Assembly: GCF_002886185.1 (NCBI RefSeq) | Contig: NZ_KZ614146.1 | Coordinates: 131,927-195,926, forward strand | Source: Salipaludibacillus neizhouensis | GTDB taxonomy: Bacteria; Bacillota; Bacilli; Bacillales; Salisediminibacteriaceae | Reading direction: 5' to 3' | Length of the DNA stretch: 64,000 bases | Shown: positions 53,188 through 62,158 of the stretch, in pieces | How the letters are laid out: the number at the start of each line of letters is the position of its first letter | How positions within the stretch are numbered: position 1 is the stretch's first letter | Position numbers and translations under genes: made by a program | The notes under the pieces: model-generated | Seen by the model: the letters and a program-made list of their open reading frames with translations, nothing else | What the model was told of the DNA's origin: nothing | Database searches by the model: none

Positions 53188-53250
53188 TGCGTCGTAAGTC
53201 AAGTTCTCACATAGGGAAACCTATTACAAGGGATGATGACTTACGGCGCA
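53188..53250 (+). repeat. Long hairpin between the binding protein and the permease
   Basis: TGCGTCGTAAGTCA pairs with TGACTTACGGCGCA (one G-T pair), with an inner ATAGG-GAAA-CCTAT hairpin. It could set the level of the permease mRNA below that of the binding protein, or be a mobile REP-like sequence. Confidence 0.6.
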
Positions 53251-53330
53251 TCGGTATTTTCAGAGCTGATTTACACACTAAGTGCAAATATTGATTGGAT
53301 GCTCTACTAGTAAATAGGAGGAAAAATATC

Positions 53331-54293
53331 ATGGCAAAAGCAGATAATGAGGTGAGGATCAACCAAGCACCACCTCCAGATCGTGAAATATTAAGGATGG
53401 AGAAGAAAAAAGCTCTTAAAGAAAGCTTAACTGGTTATGCAATTATTTCTCCGTGGCTTTTAGGTTTTTTTGTTCTAGTTTTAGGACCAATCTTAGCATC
53501 CTTTTATTTATCTTTTACGGATTATGATCTTCTTTCAAGTCCAACTTGGATAGGATTTGATAACTACGTTCAGATTTTAACGAATGATCCTAGATTCAAA
53601 ACTTCAATTATTGCAACACTAGTATTTGTGTTTGTTTCCACACCGCTTAAATTGTTATTTGCCTTAGCTTTGGCAGTGTTATTTAATACCGGAAGAAAAG
53701 GAACAGGATTTTTTACAACCATTTACTATATTCCTTCTATTATTGGAGGAAGTGTGGCGATTGCGGTTGTCTGGAGACAATTGTTTGGCCGAAATGGTGC
53801 TGTGAACGATATATTGGATTCTTTAGGAATTGCAGGATTAAACTGGATTGGAAACCCGGACACTGCGTTGTCGGTTTTAATTATTTTGGTTATTTGGCAG
53901 TTTGGTTCACCGATGATTATCTTCTTAGCGGGACTTCGTCAAATACCAACAGAATTGTATGAAGCAGCAAGTGTTGATGGAGCGGGACGTATTCAAACAT
54001 TTTTAAAAATCACGCTCCCAATGCTTACACCAGTTATCTTCTTTAACTTGATTATGCAAACTATCGGGGGATTCATGTTATTTACACAAGCGTATTTAAT
54101 TACGCAAGGTGGACCAATGGATTCTACGTTATTTTATGCTCTATACCTATACGAAATGGCTTTTGAATATTTACGAATGGGTTATGCATCTGCAATGGCA
54201 TGGATTTTATTAGTGCTTATTGCAATTATTACGATAATTATTTTCAAAACATCTAGTAGATGGGTATTCTATGAATCTGAAGGAGGGCGTTAA
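53331..54293 (+). CDS. ABC transporter permease (YesP/UgpA type)
   Basis: ATG at 53331 lies 8 bases after AGGAGG; a longer frame upstream has none. The 320-aa protein has six hydrophobic segments and the EAA loop YEAASVDGAGRIQTFLKITLP, which contacts the ATPase. It is one half of the membrane channel of the importer that begins at 51722. The next permease begins 2 bases after its stop. Confidence 0.94.
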   Translation: MAKADNEVRINQAPPPDREILRMEKKKALKESLTGYAIISPWLLGFFVLVLGPILASFYLSFTDYDLLSSPTWIGFDNYVQILTNDPRFKTSIIATLVFVFVSTPLKLLFALALAVLFNTGRKGTGFFTTIYYIPSIIGGSVAIAVVWRQLFGRNGAVNDILDSLGIAGLNWIGNPDTALSVLIILVIWQFGSPMIIFLAGLRQIPTELYEAASVDGAGRIQTFLKITLPMLTPVIFFNLIMQTIGGFMLFTQAYLITQGGPMDSTLFYALYLYEMAFEYLRMGYASAMAWILLVLIAIITIIIFKTSSRWVFYESEGGR

Positions 54294-54295
54294 TC

Positions 54296-55141
54296 ATGAA
54301 AAAAAAGAATGGAACGCTCTCAGACATAATTTACTATATATTTGTTATCGGTTTCGGCTTTGTTATGATATACCCAATCCTGTGGATGATCGGCAGCTCA
54401 TTAAAGCCTGAAACAGAAATATTTGGTAATGCAGCTTCGTTAATTCCAGGAGAGTGGCTGTGGGGGAACTATGCGCAAGGTTGGGAAGGTTTTGGAGGGA
54501 TCGGATTTGATGTATATTTCCGAAACTCTATGATCGTAACCACACTGGTAGTAATAGGTACCGTTTGTTCGGCTAGTATCGTAGCTTATGGGTTTGCGAG
54601 AATTAATTTTAAATTCAAAGCAATTCTGTTCGGATGTTTGATGGCGACAGTTATGCTTCCAGTTCAAATTACACTCATTCCGCAATATATTTTGTTTCAT
54701 AATGTTGGATGGGTAAATACATTCTATCCTTTAATTGTCCCGGCGTTTCTCGGGGGCCAGCCGTTCTTTATCTTTCTTTTGATACAGTTTATTAGAGGGA
54801 TACCTCGTGAACTGGATGAAGCGGCGATTATTGATGGATGCAGTAAATTCGGTGTATTTTTAAGAATTATCCTCCCGTTACTGAAACCGGCTTTAGTTAC
54901 AGTGATAATCTTTGCATTTATGTGGACATGGGATGATTTTCTTGCACCTTTAATTTACTTAAATAGTGCAAGTTTGCATACGGTAACTATTGGATTACGT
55001 AATTTCATGGATGCTGATGCCGGAACGAACTGGGGACCTTTATTAGCAATGTCATCCCTTTCGTTATTCCCTCAATTTGTACTGTTTGCTTTCTTTCAGA
55101 AATATTTAGTACAAGGGATTGCGACCACTGGTATAAAATAA
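54296..55141 (+). CDS. ABC transporter permease (YesQ/MalG type)
   Basis: The 281-aa protein has six hydrophobic segments and the EAA loop DEAAIIDGCSKFGVFLRIILP. The FRNSMIVTT start of the MetI domain and the short C-terminus fit MalG-type permeases. It pairs with the previous permease. Its ribosome site AGGAGGGCG lies inside the preceding gene's end, so the two are translationally linked. GH105 follows 20 bases later. Confidence 0.94.
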   Translation: MKKKNGTLSDIIYYIFVIGFGFVMIYPILWMIGSSLKPETEIFGNAASLIPGEWLWGNYAQGWEGFGGIGFDVYFRNSMIVTTLVVIGTVCSASIVAYGFARINFKFKAILFGCLMATVMLPVQITLIPQYILFHNVGWVNTFYPLIVPAFLGGQPFFIFLLIQFIRGIPRELDEAAIIDGCSKFGVFLRIILPLLKPALVTVIIFAFMWTWDDFLAPLIYLNSASLHTVTIGLRNFMDADAGTNWGPLLAMSSLSLFPQFVLFAFFQKYLVQGIATTGIK

Positions 55142-55161
55142 GACGATAGGAGGAGATATAT

Positions 55162-56187
55162 TTGCCTGCTCTAAAATTTGATGAACAGCAAATAAAAGAT
55201 GTCATTGATAAGGTAGTCGAAAGAACGTTTAATATGGATTTTCCATGGGATTGGCCAGGAGGTGTTGCTTTCTACGGTGTAACAGAGGCGTATGAAGTAA
55301 CAGGGGAAGAAAAGTATATGAACTATATCAAAGAGTGGATTGATGAAGAACTAGAAGATGGTCTCCCACCTCTAACAGTTAATGCCTCTTCTATTGGGCA
55401 CATCTTACTTTCGCTTTATAAATATACAGAAGAAGAAAGATATTTAGAGATTGCTACCCAGATGGCAGATTACTTATTGAATGAGGCAGAGCGTTTTGAT
55501 GGAGATGTATTACAGCATACGGTAAATGGAGAAAAATACAATTTTCCGGAACAAGCCTGGGTAGATACAATGTTTATGGCCGGCTATTTCCTTTTACGAA
55601 TTGGGAAATTGTTGAATAGGGAAGATTTCTTTGAGTTTGGCTTGAAGCAGTATCACGGTCATGAAAAGTTCCTTCAAGATGATTCAACAGAGCTTTATTA
55701 TCATGGATGGGATAACATTGCTGGTAATCATATGTCGAGTGTATTCTGGGCTCGTGGAAACAGTTGGGCAGCGATCACTATGGCAAGAGCATTGGAATTA
55801 GTGGAAGTGCAACATCCTTCGTATATGATTATTGATGGATCCTTACGTGACCAACAGAGTGCTCTCGTTCGATTACAATTAGATTCTGGTTTGTGGTCCA
55901 CGGTCCTAACCGATCCTGCTTCGTATGAAGAATTATCCGGTTCGTGTGGCATTGCAGCTTCTTTATTAGTTCGAGGAAAGCTTTACAACAAACATATTCA
56001 AAAATCAATTTCGGGTATATTAAGTTATATTCGGGAAGATGGTTCGGTAATGAATGCTTCGGCGGGTACAGCAGTCATGAACAATGAGCAAGGCTATAAA
56101 GAGGTGCCGGCAAAACGTGTACAAGGATGGGGACAAGGACTAGCTTTAGTCTTTCTTGCTTCATTATTAAAACGAAGAAATATTTAA
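55162..56187 (+). CDS. GH105 unsaturated rhamnogalacturonyl hydrolase (YesR/YteR type)
   Basis: TTG at 55162 follows AGGAGGAG. The 341-aa protein has the (alpha/alpha)6 fold with the catalytic Asp135 in EQAWVDTMFMAGYF and the WARGNSW substrate-site motif. It removes unsaturated galacturonate from the end of rhamnogalacturonan fragments, giving 5-keto-4-deoxyuronate for KduI. It ends the importer operon and a strong terminator follows, so uptake and first cleavage are linked. It acts in the cytoplasm. Confidence 0.93.
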   Translation: MPALKFDEQQIKDVIDKVVERTFNMDFPWDWPGGVAFYGVTEAYEVTGEEKYMNYIKEWIDEELEDGLPPLTVNASSIGHILLSLYKYTEEERYLEIATQMADYLLNEAERFDGDVLQHTVNGEKYNFPEQAWVDTMFMAGYFLLRIGKLLNREDFFEFGLKQYHGHEKFLQDDSTELYYHGWDNIAGNHMSSVFWARGNSWAAITMARALELVEVQHPSYMIIDGSLRDQQSALVRLQLDSGLWSTVLTDPASYEELSGSCGIAASLLVRGKLYNKHIQKSISGILSYIREDGSVMNASAGTAVMNNEQGYKEVPAKRVQGWGQGLALVFLASLLKRRNI

Positions 56188-56196
56188 TATATGAAT

Positions 56197-56238
56197 GTCG
56201 AAAAAACCTAAAGGAACTTCCTTTAGGTTTTTTTCGAC
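56197..56238 (+). terminator. Terminator of the importer/GH105 operon
   Basis: GTCGAAAAAACCTAAAGG pairs with CCTTTAGGTTTTTTTCGAC around AACTT, just after the GH105 stop. Confidence 0.9.
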
Positions 56239-56344
56239 AGGTCAAACGAAACCCAACTTAGTTTAAATACTCAAATTGTTGTTTTTCAAAAGTCATTTAA
56301 CATTTTTAAGCTATATATATAAGACATAATTAGGTAAGATGGTA

Positions 56345-56358
56345 TGTAAGCACTTACA
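56345..56358 (+). promoter_or_regulatory. TGTAAGCACTTACA element, copy 2
   Basis: Identical to the element at 51683 and 33 bases before the yesL start at 56392. Confidence 0.6.
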
Positions 56359-56391
56359 TTGAATAAAGTGCCTAAGGAGGGACAGATCACT

Positions 56392-57057
56392 ATGCACAAA
56401 TTTTCGACTGGATTTTATGAAGTATTCGAAAAGTTAATGAATTTAGCAATTTGGAATACCATATGGGTATTGCATACTTTGCTTGGTTTAGGAATATTTG
56501 GATGGGCACCAGCAACACTAGCATTGTTTTCGGTGTTACGTAAAAGCAAATTAGAGGAAAATGAGTTTCCAAAAATGAAAACATTTTTCAAAATCTATAA
56601 ATCTGAGTTTATTCGGGCAAATATCATCGGTTTCTTTATCTTATTCGGGGGATTATCTATCTTTTTCTCTTTTTACACACTATTAGATATGGATATGTGG
56701 TTACAAGTCTCGTTTGGAGCACTTTTATTTGTCGTTTTTATTTTGTATATTATTGTAAGTTTATATATTTTTCCGGTAGCAGCACACTATCAAACGTCTT
56801 TAAAAGAGCACGTTCGCTATTCATTAATGATTGGATTGGCATATTTACCGCAGTCATTTTTGCTAGCGTTTCTAGTTGTTTTAATAGGCTTTATCTATCA
56901 AGCGTTTCCGGGATTGATTTTATTTTATTTAGTTAGTTTTCCAGCTACTTTAATGGTATCAATTGCCTTACATGTCTTTCAAAAAATTGAAGAATCGAAT
57001 CGGAAAGCAGATGTTATGGAAGGCAAAAGTCACTCCTTGGCTAATTTACAACAATAA
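56392..57057 (+). CDS. yesL: YesL-type DUF624 membrane protein
   Basis: ATG at 56392 follows AAGGAGGG by 11 bases; a TTG at 56359 has no ribosome site. The 221-aa protein has five to six hydrophobic segments and the family signature GIFGWAPATLALFSVLRKS near 30. It leads directly to yesM and yesN homologues, the same order as in the Bacillus subtilis yes cluster. It shares a 14-bp control element with the importer operon. The biochemical role is unknown. Confidence 0.9.
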   Translation: MHKFSTGFYEVFEKLMNLAIWNTIWVLHTLLGLGIFGWAPATLALFSVLRKSKLEENEFPKMKTFFKIYKSEFIRANIIGFFILFGGLSIFFSFYTLLDMDMWLQVSFGALLFVVFILYIIVSLYIFPVAAHYQTSLKEHVRYSLMIGLAYLPQSFLLAFLVVLIGFIYQAFPGLILFYLVSFPATLMVSIALHVFQKIEESNRKADVMEGKSHSLANLQQ

Positions 57058-57077
57058 AACATGTAATTAAGTCACTT

Positions 57078-57091
57078 TGTAAACGATATCT
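57078..57091 (+). promoter_or_regulatory. cre site between yesL and yesM
   Basis: TGTAAACGATATCT matches all 14 cre consensus positions. It is 130 bases before the yesM-type start at 57221 and could mean an extra, CcpA-controlled promoter for the two-component genes. Confidence 0.55.
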
Positions 57092-57220
57092 TTGTTAAAA
57101 TGAAAAATGGACTACCATTATGAATGTAATAAATGAGGTGCTCCTTATATTACTCGTCGATTAAATATTAACACCTACACCGATCGTCTCTAGGTGCTAA
57201 TCGAGGATGTGGAGGTAACG

Positions 57221-58948
57221 ATGAATGTTTTTAAAAAATATCGGATTAACAGTATTTTTTTCGGGAGCTTTTTTTTATTTACTCTATTGATCTTAATTAT
57301 TATTATATTATTTAGTTACAGATACTCGGCTAATCAAATTGTAGAAACAACAACAGAGCATCAGAAAAATAATTTATACCGACTTAGTGAAGAATTAGGA
57401 AGTAATCTTAAAACATTTCAAGACTATTCAGTTATTTTATCCAGACAGCAAATGTTTCGTGAAGTTATAAGTGGTCGGCAATCGAGTGATACAACTTCAC
57501 TAACGAATGATTTTTCTAATGTTATCTATAGTGTTCCTGCTATTCATTCTGTAGAAATTTATATGAACTCACCACCAGTGGATAATGTTCAATATCCTGT
57601 CCGTTATTTTGAACTTGACGAAGTTTATGAAGCAGAATGGTATAAAGATTTAGAGAATATTTCTTATTCTTGGTTAGGAACGAGAGACGTTGAAACGATG
57701 GCGGGACAACATTCGGTTATAAGTTTGGGGCGAAAAATAAATTCCTCTCGTGGAGAACTGCAATCGATGATTGTGATTAATTTAGATCCAGTTACTGTAG
57801 AAAGCTGGTTGAGAAAATATCATGAAGATTCACATATGGTTCTATTAGATGAAAAGGGTTCAATTGTCTCTTCTACTGGCAATAATGACATTGGTGATGA
57901 ACAATACCAGGAACTCATTGATTTCTCTCATACAGAAGAAACCTTTTTTGATTCCCCTTCGCAGGATCAAGTGCAAATCGACAATGATATCATAGTGACT
58001 ACGTCAATTCCAGCTGTTAATTGGACAGTAATGGAAGTGACACCTTATGAAGATATCATTCAGGGAAGCAAGGAAATGGCTAGAACCTTAATCGTTATTG
58101 GTTTTTTAGCAACAATAATTGTATTATTTGGGACCATGTTTTTAACGAAAAAATTTACTGATCCAATTCTCGAGTTAACGAAGGTAATGAAATCCTATCA
58201 ATTAACGAAATCTCGAGTGAGCCTTCCGAGCGGATATAAAAATGAATTTGGCGAATTATTTAATGGTTTTGATGAATTAACCAATAGAGTGGAAGAATTA
58301 TACGCTTCTTTAGATGAACAGCATCAACATCAAAGAAAGGCAGAAATAAAGGCACTGCAAGCAAATATAAATCCTCACTTTTTATACAATACGTTAGATC
58401 AAATAAATTGGGTCGCTATTGAAAAAGGGAATATTGATATTAGTCGAATGATTGAATTACTTGGCAATATGTTACGTATAGGTCTTTCTAAAGGAGAAAG
58501 CATTATATCAGTAGGTGATGAGCTGAAGTATTTGGAATATTATATGAAGCTTCAAGAAATCCAATTAGAAGATCGATTCAGCTACTCAATCGATAGTCCG
58601 AGAGAAGTGCTGGATTATTTTATTCCTAAGCTTACTTTACAGCCATTTGTGGAAAATGCGATTATTCATGGTTTTCGTGATCGTAGAGAAGGAGTAGTAA
58701 AATTAGCAATAACAGAAGAAGACTTTCAAATAAAGATTGAAATTTCTGATAACGGAATCGGCTTCCCGACAAATATAAACTTGCAGAAGGAAAACGACCT
58801 CGGAGGATATGGTATTAAAAATGTGATGGAACGTCTTCATATATATTATGGGGAAAAGGCAACAATGAGTATAGATAGTAATGATAAAGGAACATCTATT
58901 TTCATTCTAATTCCAAAAGTTAATGATAAAAAATTATTATCAGGTTAA
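57221..58948 (+). CDS. yesM: Sensor histidine kinase (YesM type)
   Basis: ATG at 57221 follows GGAGG; TTG/ATG upstream do not. The 575-aa protein has a first membrane helix (about 10-32), an extracellular sensor domain to about residue 285, a second helix, a HAMP-like linker, the phospho-acceptor histidine in NINPHFLYNTLDQINW, and an ATP-binding domain with FVENAIIHGF and GYGIKNV. It should phosphorylate the response regulator encoded next when an extracellular or surface-bound sugar signal is present. Confidence 0.93.
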   Translation: MNVFKKYRINSIFFGSFFLFTLLILIIIILFSYRYSANQIVETTTEHQKNNLYRLSEELGSNLKTFQDYSVILSRQQMFREVISGRQSSDTTSLTNDFSNVIYSVPAIHSVEIYMNSPPVDNVQYPVRYFELDEVYEAEWYKDLENISYSWLGTRDVETMAGQHSVISLGRKINSSRGELQSMIVINLDPVTVESWLRKYHEDSHMVLLDEKGSIVSSTGNNDIGDEQYQELIDFSHTEETFFDSPSQDQVQIDNDIIVTTSIPAVNWTVMEVTPYEDIIQGSKEMARTLIVIGFLATIIVLFGTMFLTKKFTDPILELTKVMKSYQLTKSRVSLPSGYKNEFGELFNGFDELTNRVEELYASLDEQHQHQRKAEIKALQANINPHFLYNTLDQINWVAIEKGNIDISRMIELLGNMLRIGLSKGESIISVGDELKYLEYYMKLQEIQLEDRFSYSIDSPREVLDYFIPKLTLQPFVENAIIHGFRDRREGVVKLAITEEDFQIKIEISDNGIGFPTNINLQKENDLGGYGIKNVMERLHIYYGEKATMSIDSNDKGTSIFILIPKVNDKKLLSG

Positions 58949-58978
58949 AAAGTCTACTTTCATGAGGAGGTTAACTAC

Positions 58979-60616
58979 ATGTGGAAAGTAACGATTATTG
59001 ATGATGATGACAAAGTTCTACGGGGAATGAAGAATATTATACCTTGGGATGAGCTATCCTGTGAATGGGCAGGAGAAGCAAGAAATGGGCAAGAAGGTTA
59101 TGAATTAATTAAACGAGAAAAACCAGATCTAATTATTACAGATATATATATGCCAGTTTTAAATGGATTGGAAATGATTAAAAAACTAAGAAACGAAGGA
59201 ATTGATAGTAGAGTTATTATTTTGAGCGGTTACAATGAGTTTGAATACGCACGTCAAGCGATGAGATTAAATATTGATGACTATTTATCCAAACCAGCAT
59301 CCCCTGATACGATCAAAGAAGTGCTGGAGAAAAGTGTAGCGAAATTGGAAAGGGAAATTAGTGAAGAAATAGAAATGTGTGACCTCAGAGAAAAGGTGAG
59401 TTTGTATGAACCTCTAGTGGAAAAAGAATGGATAAAAGCGATTGTAACTGGTGCGAGTACCAATTTTACAAATTTACCGCTAACTGTCGATAAGATCACA
59501 AAAAAATGGTCGAAGCAAAAACATGTAGTTATGACATTAACCTATGACCGGTCATTGGAGGAATCTTCCTTTTATCGTTCAGACTGGTACCTTTTCAGAT
59601 TTACTACTAACAACGTTATCAAAGAAGCAGTACATGCCTTTTTTGACGACATCCATTACATTGAACTTCATAGTCACCAAACAGCTATTTGCATTCATTT
59701 GAATAAAGAGAACAATGATGATTTAAAACAATCACTTGAAAAACTTCAAAAAATTTTAGTAGAGAAATTTCAGGAATATTTTCAAGTACATGTGTTAATC
59801 AGTACTGGCAGTATAAAAGATGATTGGGGTAATATGGCGGATTCGATGAGAGAAGCTTTCGCAAAAATATCTGATAATAGACAGATGAATGACCCTTCAT
59901 CAATGTTAGGACAAAACCCGGAAGTAGCATTAGTTGATAAAGATCATAAAACACTGTGGTCTGATTCTATGGAAGCGAATCAACAGATGTCTGAATCTAT
60001 TCGTTATGCTGACGAAAAAGGTGCGATGGCAGTCATTGATAGGATTTATGAACAAAACAAACATGAATCGTTTTCTCGGGGAGAGGGGATAAGGCTTGGT
60101 ATTGAAATGTGGACAATTATGACTTATTCTCTCTACGATATTGGGATAAAAATCGATGAGATGTACTCTGAAGAATTTGATTTTCATGCAGAATTATTAA
60201 AGACCAATACCTGGATTGAGTTTAAGGACTATATGGATGGAGTTGTACGACACATTTGTGAACACCAGCAGTGGGATGAAAATCTTAAACATCGTCAGTT
60301 GGTAGAGCAAATGCTAGATTATATACAAAAAAATGTAGGTGAAAATATTACACTTCAAGATATAGCCGATGACTTGTTTATTTCCAGAAATTATCTAGGA
60401 CAAATTTTCAAGAAGATCGTGGGGGAATCATTTAAAAACTATCTGACTCGTGTACGAATGGAAAAAGCTAAAAAAATGATTCAAGAGGGAAGTTACTTAA
60501 TCTACGAGATATCCGAAAAAGTAGGTTTTATTAATCCTGCATACTTTACCACAACGTTCAAAAAGTACACCGGATATACGCCAACAGAATTAATTAATAG
60601 AAGAACCATATCTTAA
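58979..60616 (+). CDS. yesN: Response regulator with AraC DNA-binding domain (YesN type)
   Basis: The 545-aa protein has an N-terminal receiver with the acceptor Asp55 in LIITDIYMP and conserved DDD at 8-10, a central region of about 300 residues, and a C-terminal AraC double helix-turn-helix (about 445-545: ITLQDIADDLFISRNYLGQIF and VGFINPAYFTTTFKKYTG). It is 30 bases after yesM, with GAGGAGG as its ribosome site. The likely targets are the importer and yesL promoters, though direct binding sites were not identified. Confidence 0.94.
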   Translation: MWKVTIIDDDDKVLRGMKNIIPWDELSCEWAGEARNGQEGYELIKREKPDLIITDIYMPVLNGLEMIKKLRNEGIDSRVIILSGYNEFEYARQAMRLNIDDYLSKPASPDTIKEVLEKSVAKLEREISEEIEMCDLREKVSLYEPLVEKEWIKAIVTGASTNFTNLPLTVDKITKKWSKQKHVVMTLTYDRSLEESSFYRSDWYLFRFTTNNVIKEAVHAFFDDIHYIELHSHQTAICIHLNKENNDDLKQSLEKLQKILVEKFQEYFQVHVLISTGSIKDDWGNMADSMREAFAKISDNRQMNDPSSMLGQNPEVALVDKDHKTLWSDSMEANQQMSESIRYADEKGAMAVIDRIYEQNKHESFSRGEGIRLGIEMWTIMTYSLYDIGIKIDEMYSEEFDFHAELLKTNTWIEFKDYMDGVVRHICEHQQWDENLKHRQLVEQMLDYIQKNVGENITLQDIADDLFISRNYLGQIFKKIVGESFKNYLTRVRMEKAKKMIQEGSYLIYEISEKVGFINPAYFTTTFKKYTGYTPTELINRRTIS

Positions 60617-60687
60617 AGGAAAGAAGAGATTTTACTAGAATGAAAATGGATAGCTAGATGTTCATTTCAATTTCTTGCGGTCCATGA

Positions 60688-60718
60688 TATAATCGAACTA
60701 TAACGAACGCAAACGAAC
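60688..60718 (+). promoter_or_regulatory. kduD promoter with 10-bp-phased CGAAC repeats
   Basis: TATAAT at 60688-60693 is followed by CGAAC at 60694, 60704 and 60714. The first 20 bases match the kduI control region. No strong -35 is visible. Confidence 0.7.
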
Positions 60719-60749
60719 ATATAAGGAATCTAGTGGAGGAGTGAGTATA

Positions 60750-61505
60750 TTGGATAATCAATTTTCATTACAAGGAAAGGTCGCGGTTGTGACAGGTGCG
60801 ACAAGAGGATTAGGTCAAGGTATGGCTGTTGGCTTAGCTAAAGCAGGAGCGGATATTATTGGCGTAGGTTTTAGTGAACAAACAGAAACAAAAACAATAA
60901 TAGAAGATTTAGGTCGTAAATTCTATGAAATTAATGCAGATCTATCAAAACAAGATGAATTAGCTTCAGTGGTTCAGGAAGCGATCAATAAAACTGGTAG
61001 AGTTGATATACTAATAAACAATGCAGGGATTATCCGTAGAGAACAAGCAGAAAACTTTTCTGATCAAGACTGGGATGATGTCGTTGATGTGAATTTGAGT
61101 GCGGTTTTCCGTTTAACGCGTGATTTTGGAAAACATATGATTGAAAACGGTTCAGGAAAAATTATTAATATTGCTTCGATGCTTTCGTTTCAAGGTGGTA
61201 TGAAAGTACCCGCTTATTCGGCAACAAAACATGGAGTGGCTGGACTAACTAAGTCATTCGCTAATGAATGGGCAAGTAAAGGTATTAATGTGAATGCAAT
61301 CGCTCCAGGATATATGGCAACAGACAATACAGCCCCTCTTAGAGCTGACAAGGATAGAAATGCGTACATTACTTCTCGTATTCCTCAATCAGAATGGGGA
61401 ACACCGGAAGATTTAGCGGGTCCGGCAGTTTTCTTAGCTTCAGAGTCGGCAAGATATGTAAACGGGCACATCTTATGCGTTGACGGTGGCTGGATGGGAT
61501 CATAA
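60750..61505 (+). CDS. kduD: 2-dehydro-3-deoxy-D-gluconate 5-dehydrogenase
   Basis: TTG at 60750 is the preferred start behind GGAGGAGTGAG; GTG at 60741 overlaps the ribosome site. The 251-aa SDR protein has VVTGATRGLGQGMA (cofactor site), NNAGIIRR, the catalytic Ser in INIASMLSFQGG and YSATKHG. The IIRREQAENF and APGYMATDNTAPLR segments are typical of KduD. It reduces the product of KduI to KDG with NAD(P)H. The shared control block ties its expression to kduI at 37307. Confidence 0.95.
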   Translation: MDNQFSLQGKVAVVTGATRGLGQGMAVGLAKAGADIIGVGFSEQTETKTIIEDLGRKFYEINADLSKQDELASVVQEAINKTGRVDILINNAGIIRREQAENFSDQDWDDVVDVNLSAVFRLTRDFGKHMIENGSGKIINIASMLSFQGGMKVPAYSATKHGVAGLTKSFANEWASKGINVNAIAPGYMATDNTAPLRADKDRNAYITSRIPQSEWGTPEDLAGPAVFLASESARYVNGHILCVDGGWMGS

Positions 61506-61579
61506 ACAATAATAGATTGAAACTTTAATTCTTTTATTTATGATTTATTAATAAATTGGATAAATAATCTAAATTGTCG

Positions 61580-61608
61580 TTTACTTCCAGTTATATATAA
61601 GGTATGAT
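61580..61608 (+). promoter_or_regulatory. Promoter for the 26-codon gene
   Basis: TTTACT, a 17-base spacer and TATGAT fit a sigma-A promoter 40 bases ahead of the small frame at 61650. Confidence 0.55.
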
Positions 61609-61649
61609 AAGAAAAGTAGAAAAAACGACTAGAAAAAGGAGGCTTTACA

Positions 61650-61730
61650 ATGATGACAGTATCAAAAACAAACCTAAACAAACTTTATATGTCTGATTTT
61701 TCAGCCTCCGTTAAGATGATTCGTAAATAA
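61650..61730 (+). CDS. 26-aa peptide in a possible riboregulator
   Basis: The frame begins ATGATG 7 bases after AAGGAGG and encodes a mostly polar, basic peptide (MMTVSKTNLNKLYMSDFSAS, then VKMIRK). Its codons contain TCAGCCTCC (61701-61709), which is exactly complementary to GGAGGCTGA at 61807 in a downstream terminator and to seven bases of its own ribosome site. It could therefore be a leader peptide or a self-regulated small gene. No homologue is known to me, and the frame is supported only by its ribosome site and surroundings. Confidence 0.5.
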   Translation: MMTVSKTNLNKLYMSDFSASVKMIRK

Positions 61731-61798
61731 TAATTTATGACAGTGAAATATTTTGATGTCATGCGTTTACGTAGCAAAATGTATTTTAAGTGATACGT

Positions 61799-61839
61799 TA
61801 AAAAAGGGAGGCTGAATATACCATTCGGTCTCTTTTTTT
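61799..61839 (+). terminator. Terminator/attenuator hairpin after the 26-codon frame
   Basis: GAGGCTGAAT pairs with ATTCGGTCTC (two G-T pairs) around ATACC and is followed by TTTTTTT. Its left arm can instead pair with TCAGCCTCC at 61701. Confidence 0.7.
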
Positions 61840-61881
61840 AATGGAATGAAAAATGCTTTTTTGTCATATCATTCATTATTG

Positions 61882-61918
61882 AAAACCAAGGCCGATTGCT
61901 GCCTTGGTTTTTTTTGAT
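61882..61918 (+). terminator. Second, stronger terminator
   Basis: AAAACCAAGGC pairs perfectly with GCCTTGGTTTT, followed by Ts. It would stop any read-through from 61839. Confidence 0.85.
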
Positions 61919-61980
61919 GGGTAACAAAATAGATATAAAATAAAGAATCAATGTTTATTAATTGAAGGAGGTGATATCCT

Positions 61981-62121
61981 ATGCAGATTCATATTTTCTT
62001 TTTTACAATTTGGATTAGAAAGCGGAAATATACACAAGAAGACGCTGAACGTGAAAAACATTTTCAAGATTGTGTTGAACGTAAAAGGGCTCTCGATGTG
62101 AAGCATTATTTTCATTACTAA
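61981..62121 (+). CDS. yrzI: YrzI family small protein
   Basis: The frame follows a full AAGGAGGTGAT ribosome site by 7 bases. The 46-aa protein begins MQIHIFFFTIWIRKRKYT, with a short hydrophobic start, a KRK turn and a charged helix, which matches YrzI-family small proteins of Bacillus in length and layout. The family is small and its role is not known to me; some are linked to sporulation. A second tiny frame with its own ribosome site follows 37 bases later and both precede a shared terminator. Confidence 0.75.
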   Translation: MQIHIFFFTIWIRKRKYTQEDAEREKHFQDCVERKRALDVKHYFHY

Positions 62122-62158
62122 GATTTAAAAATACTTAAGAAGAAAGGAGAAGATAGCT

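Noticed and set aside
59602-59616. AACAACGTTATC, resembling the TAACAACGTTGTTA operator
   Set aside because: It lies within the yesN coding sequence and only one half matches.
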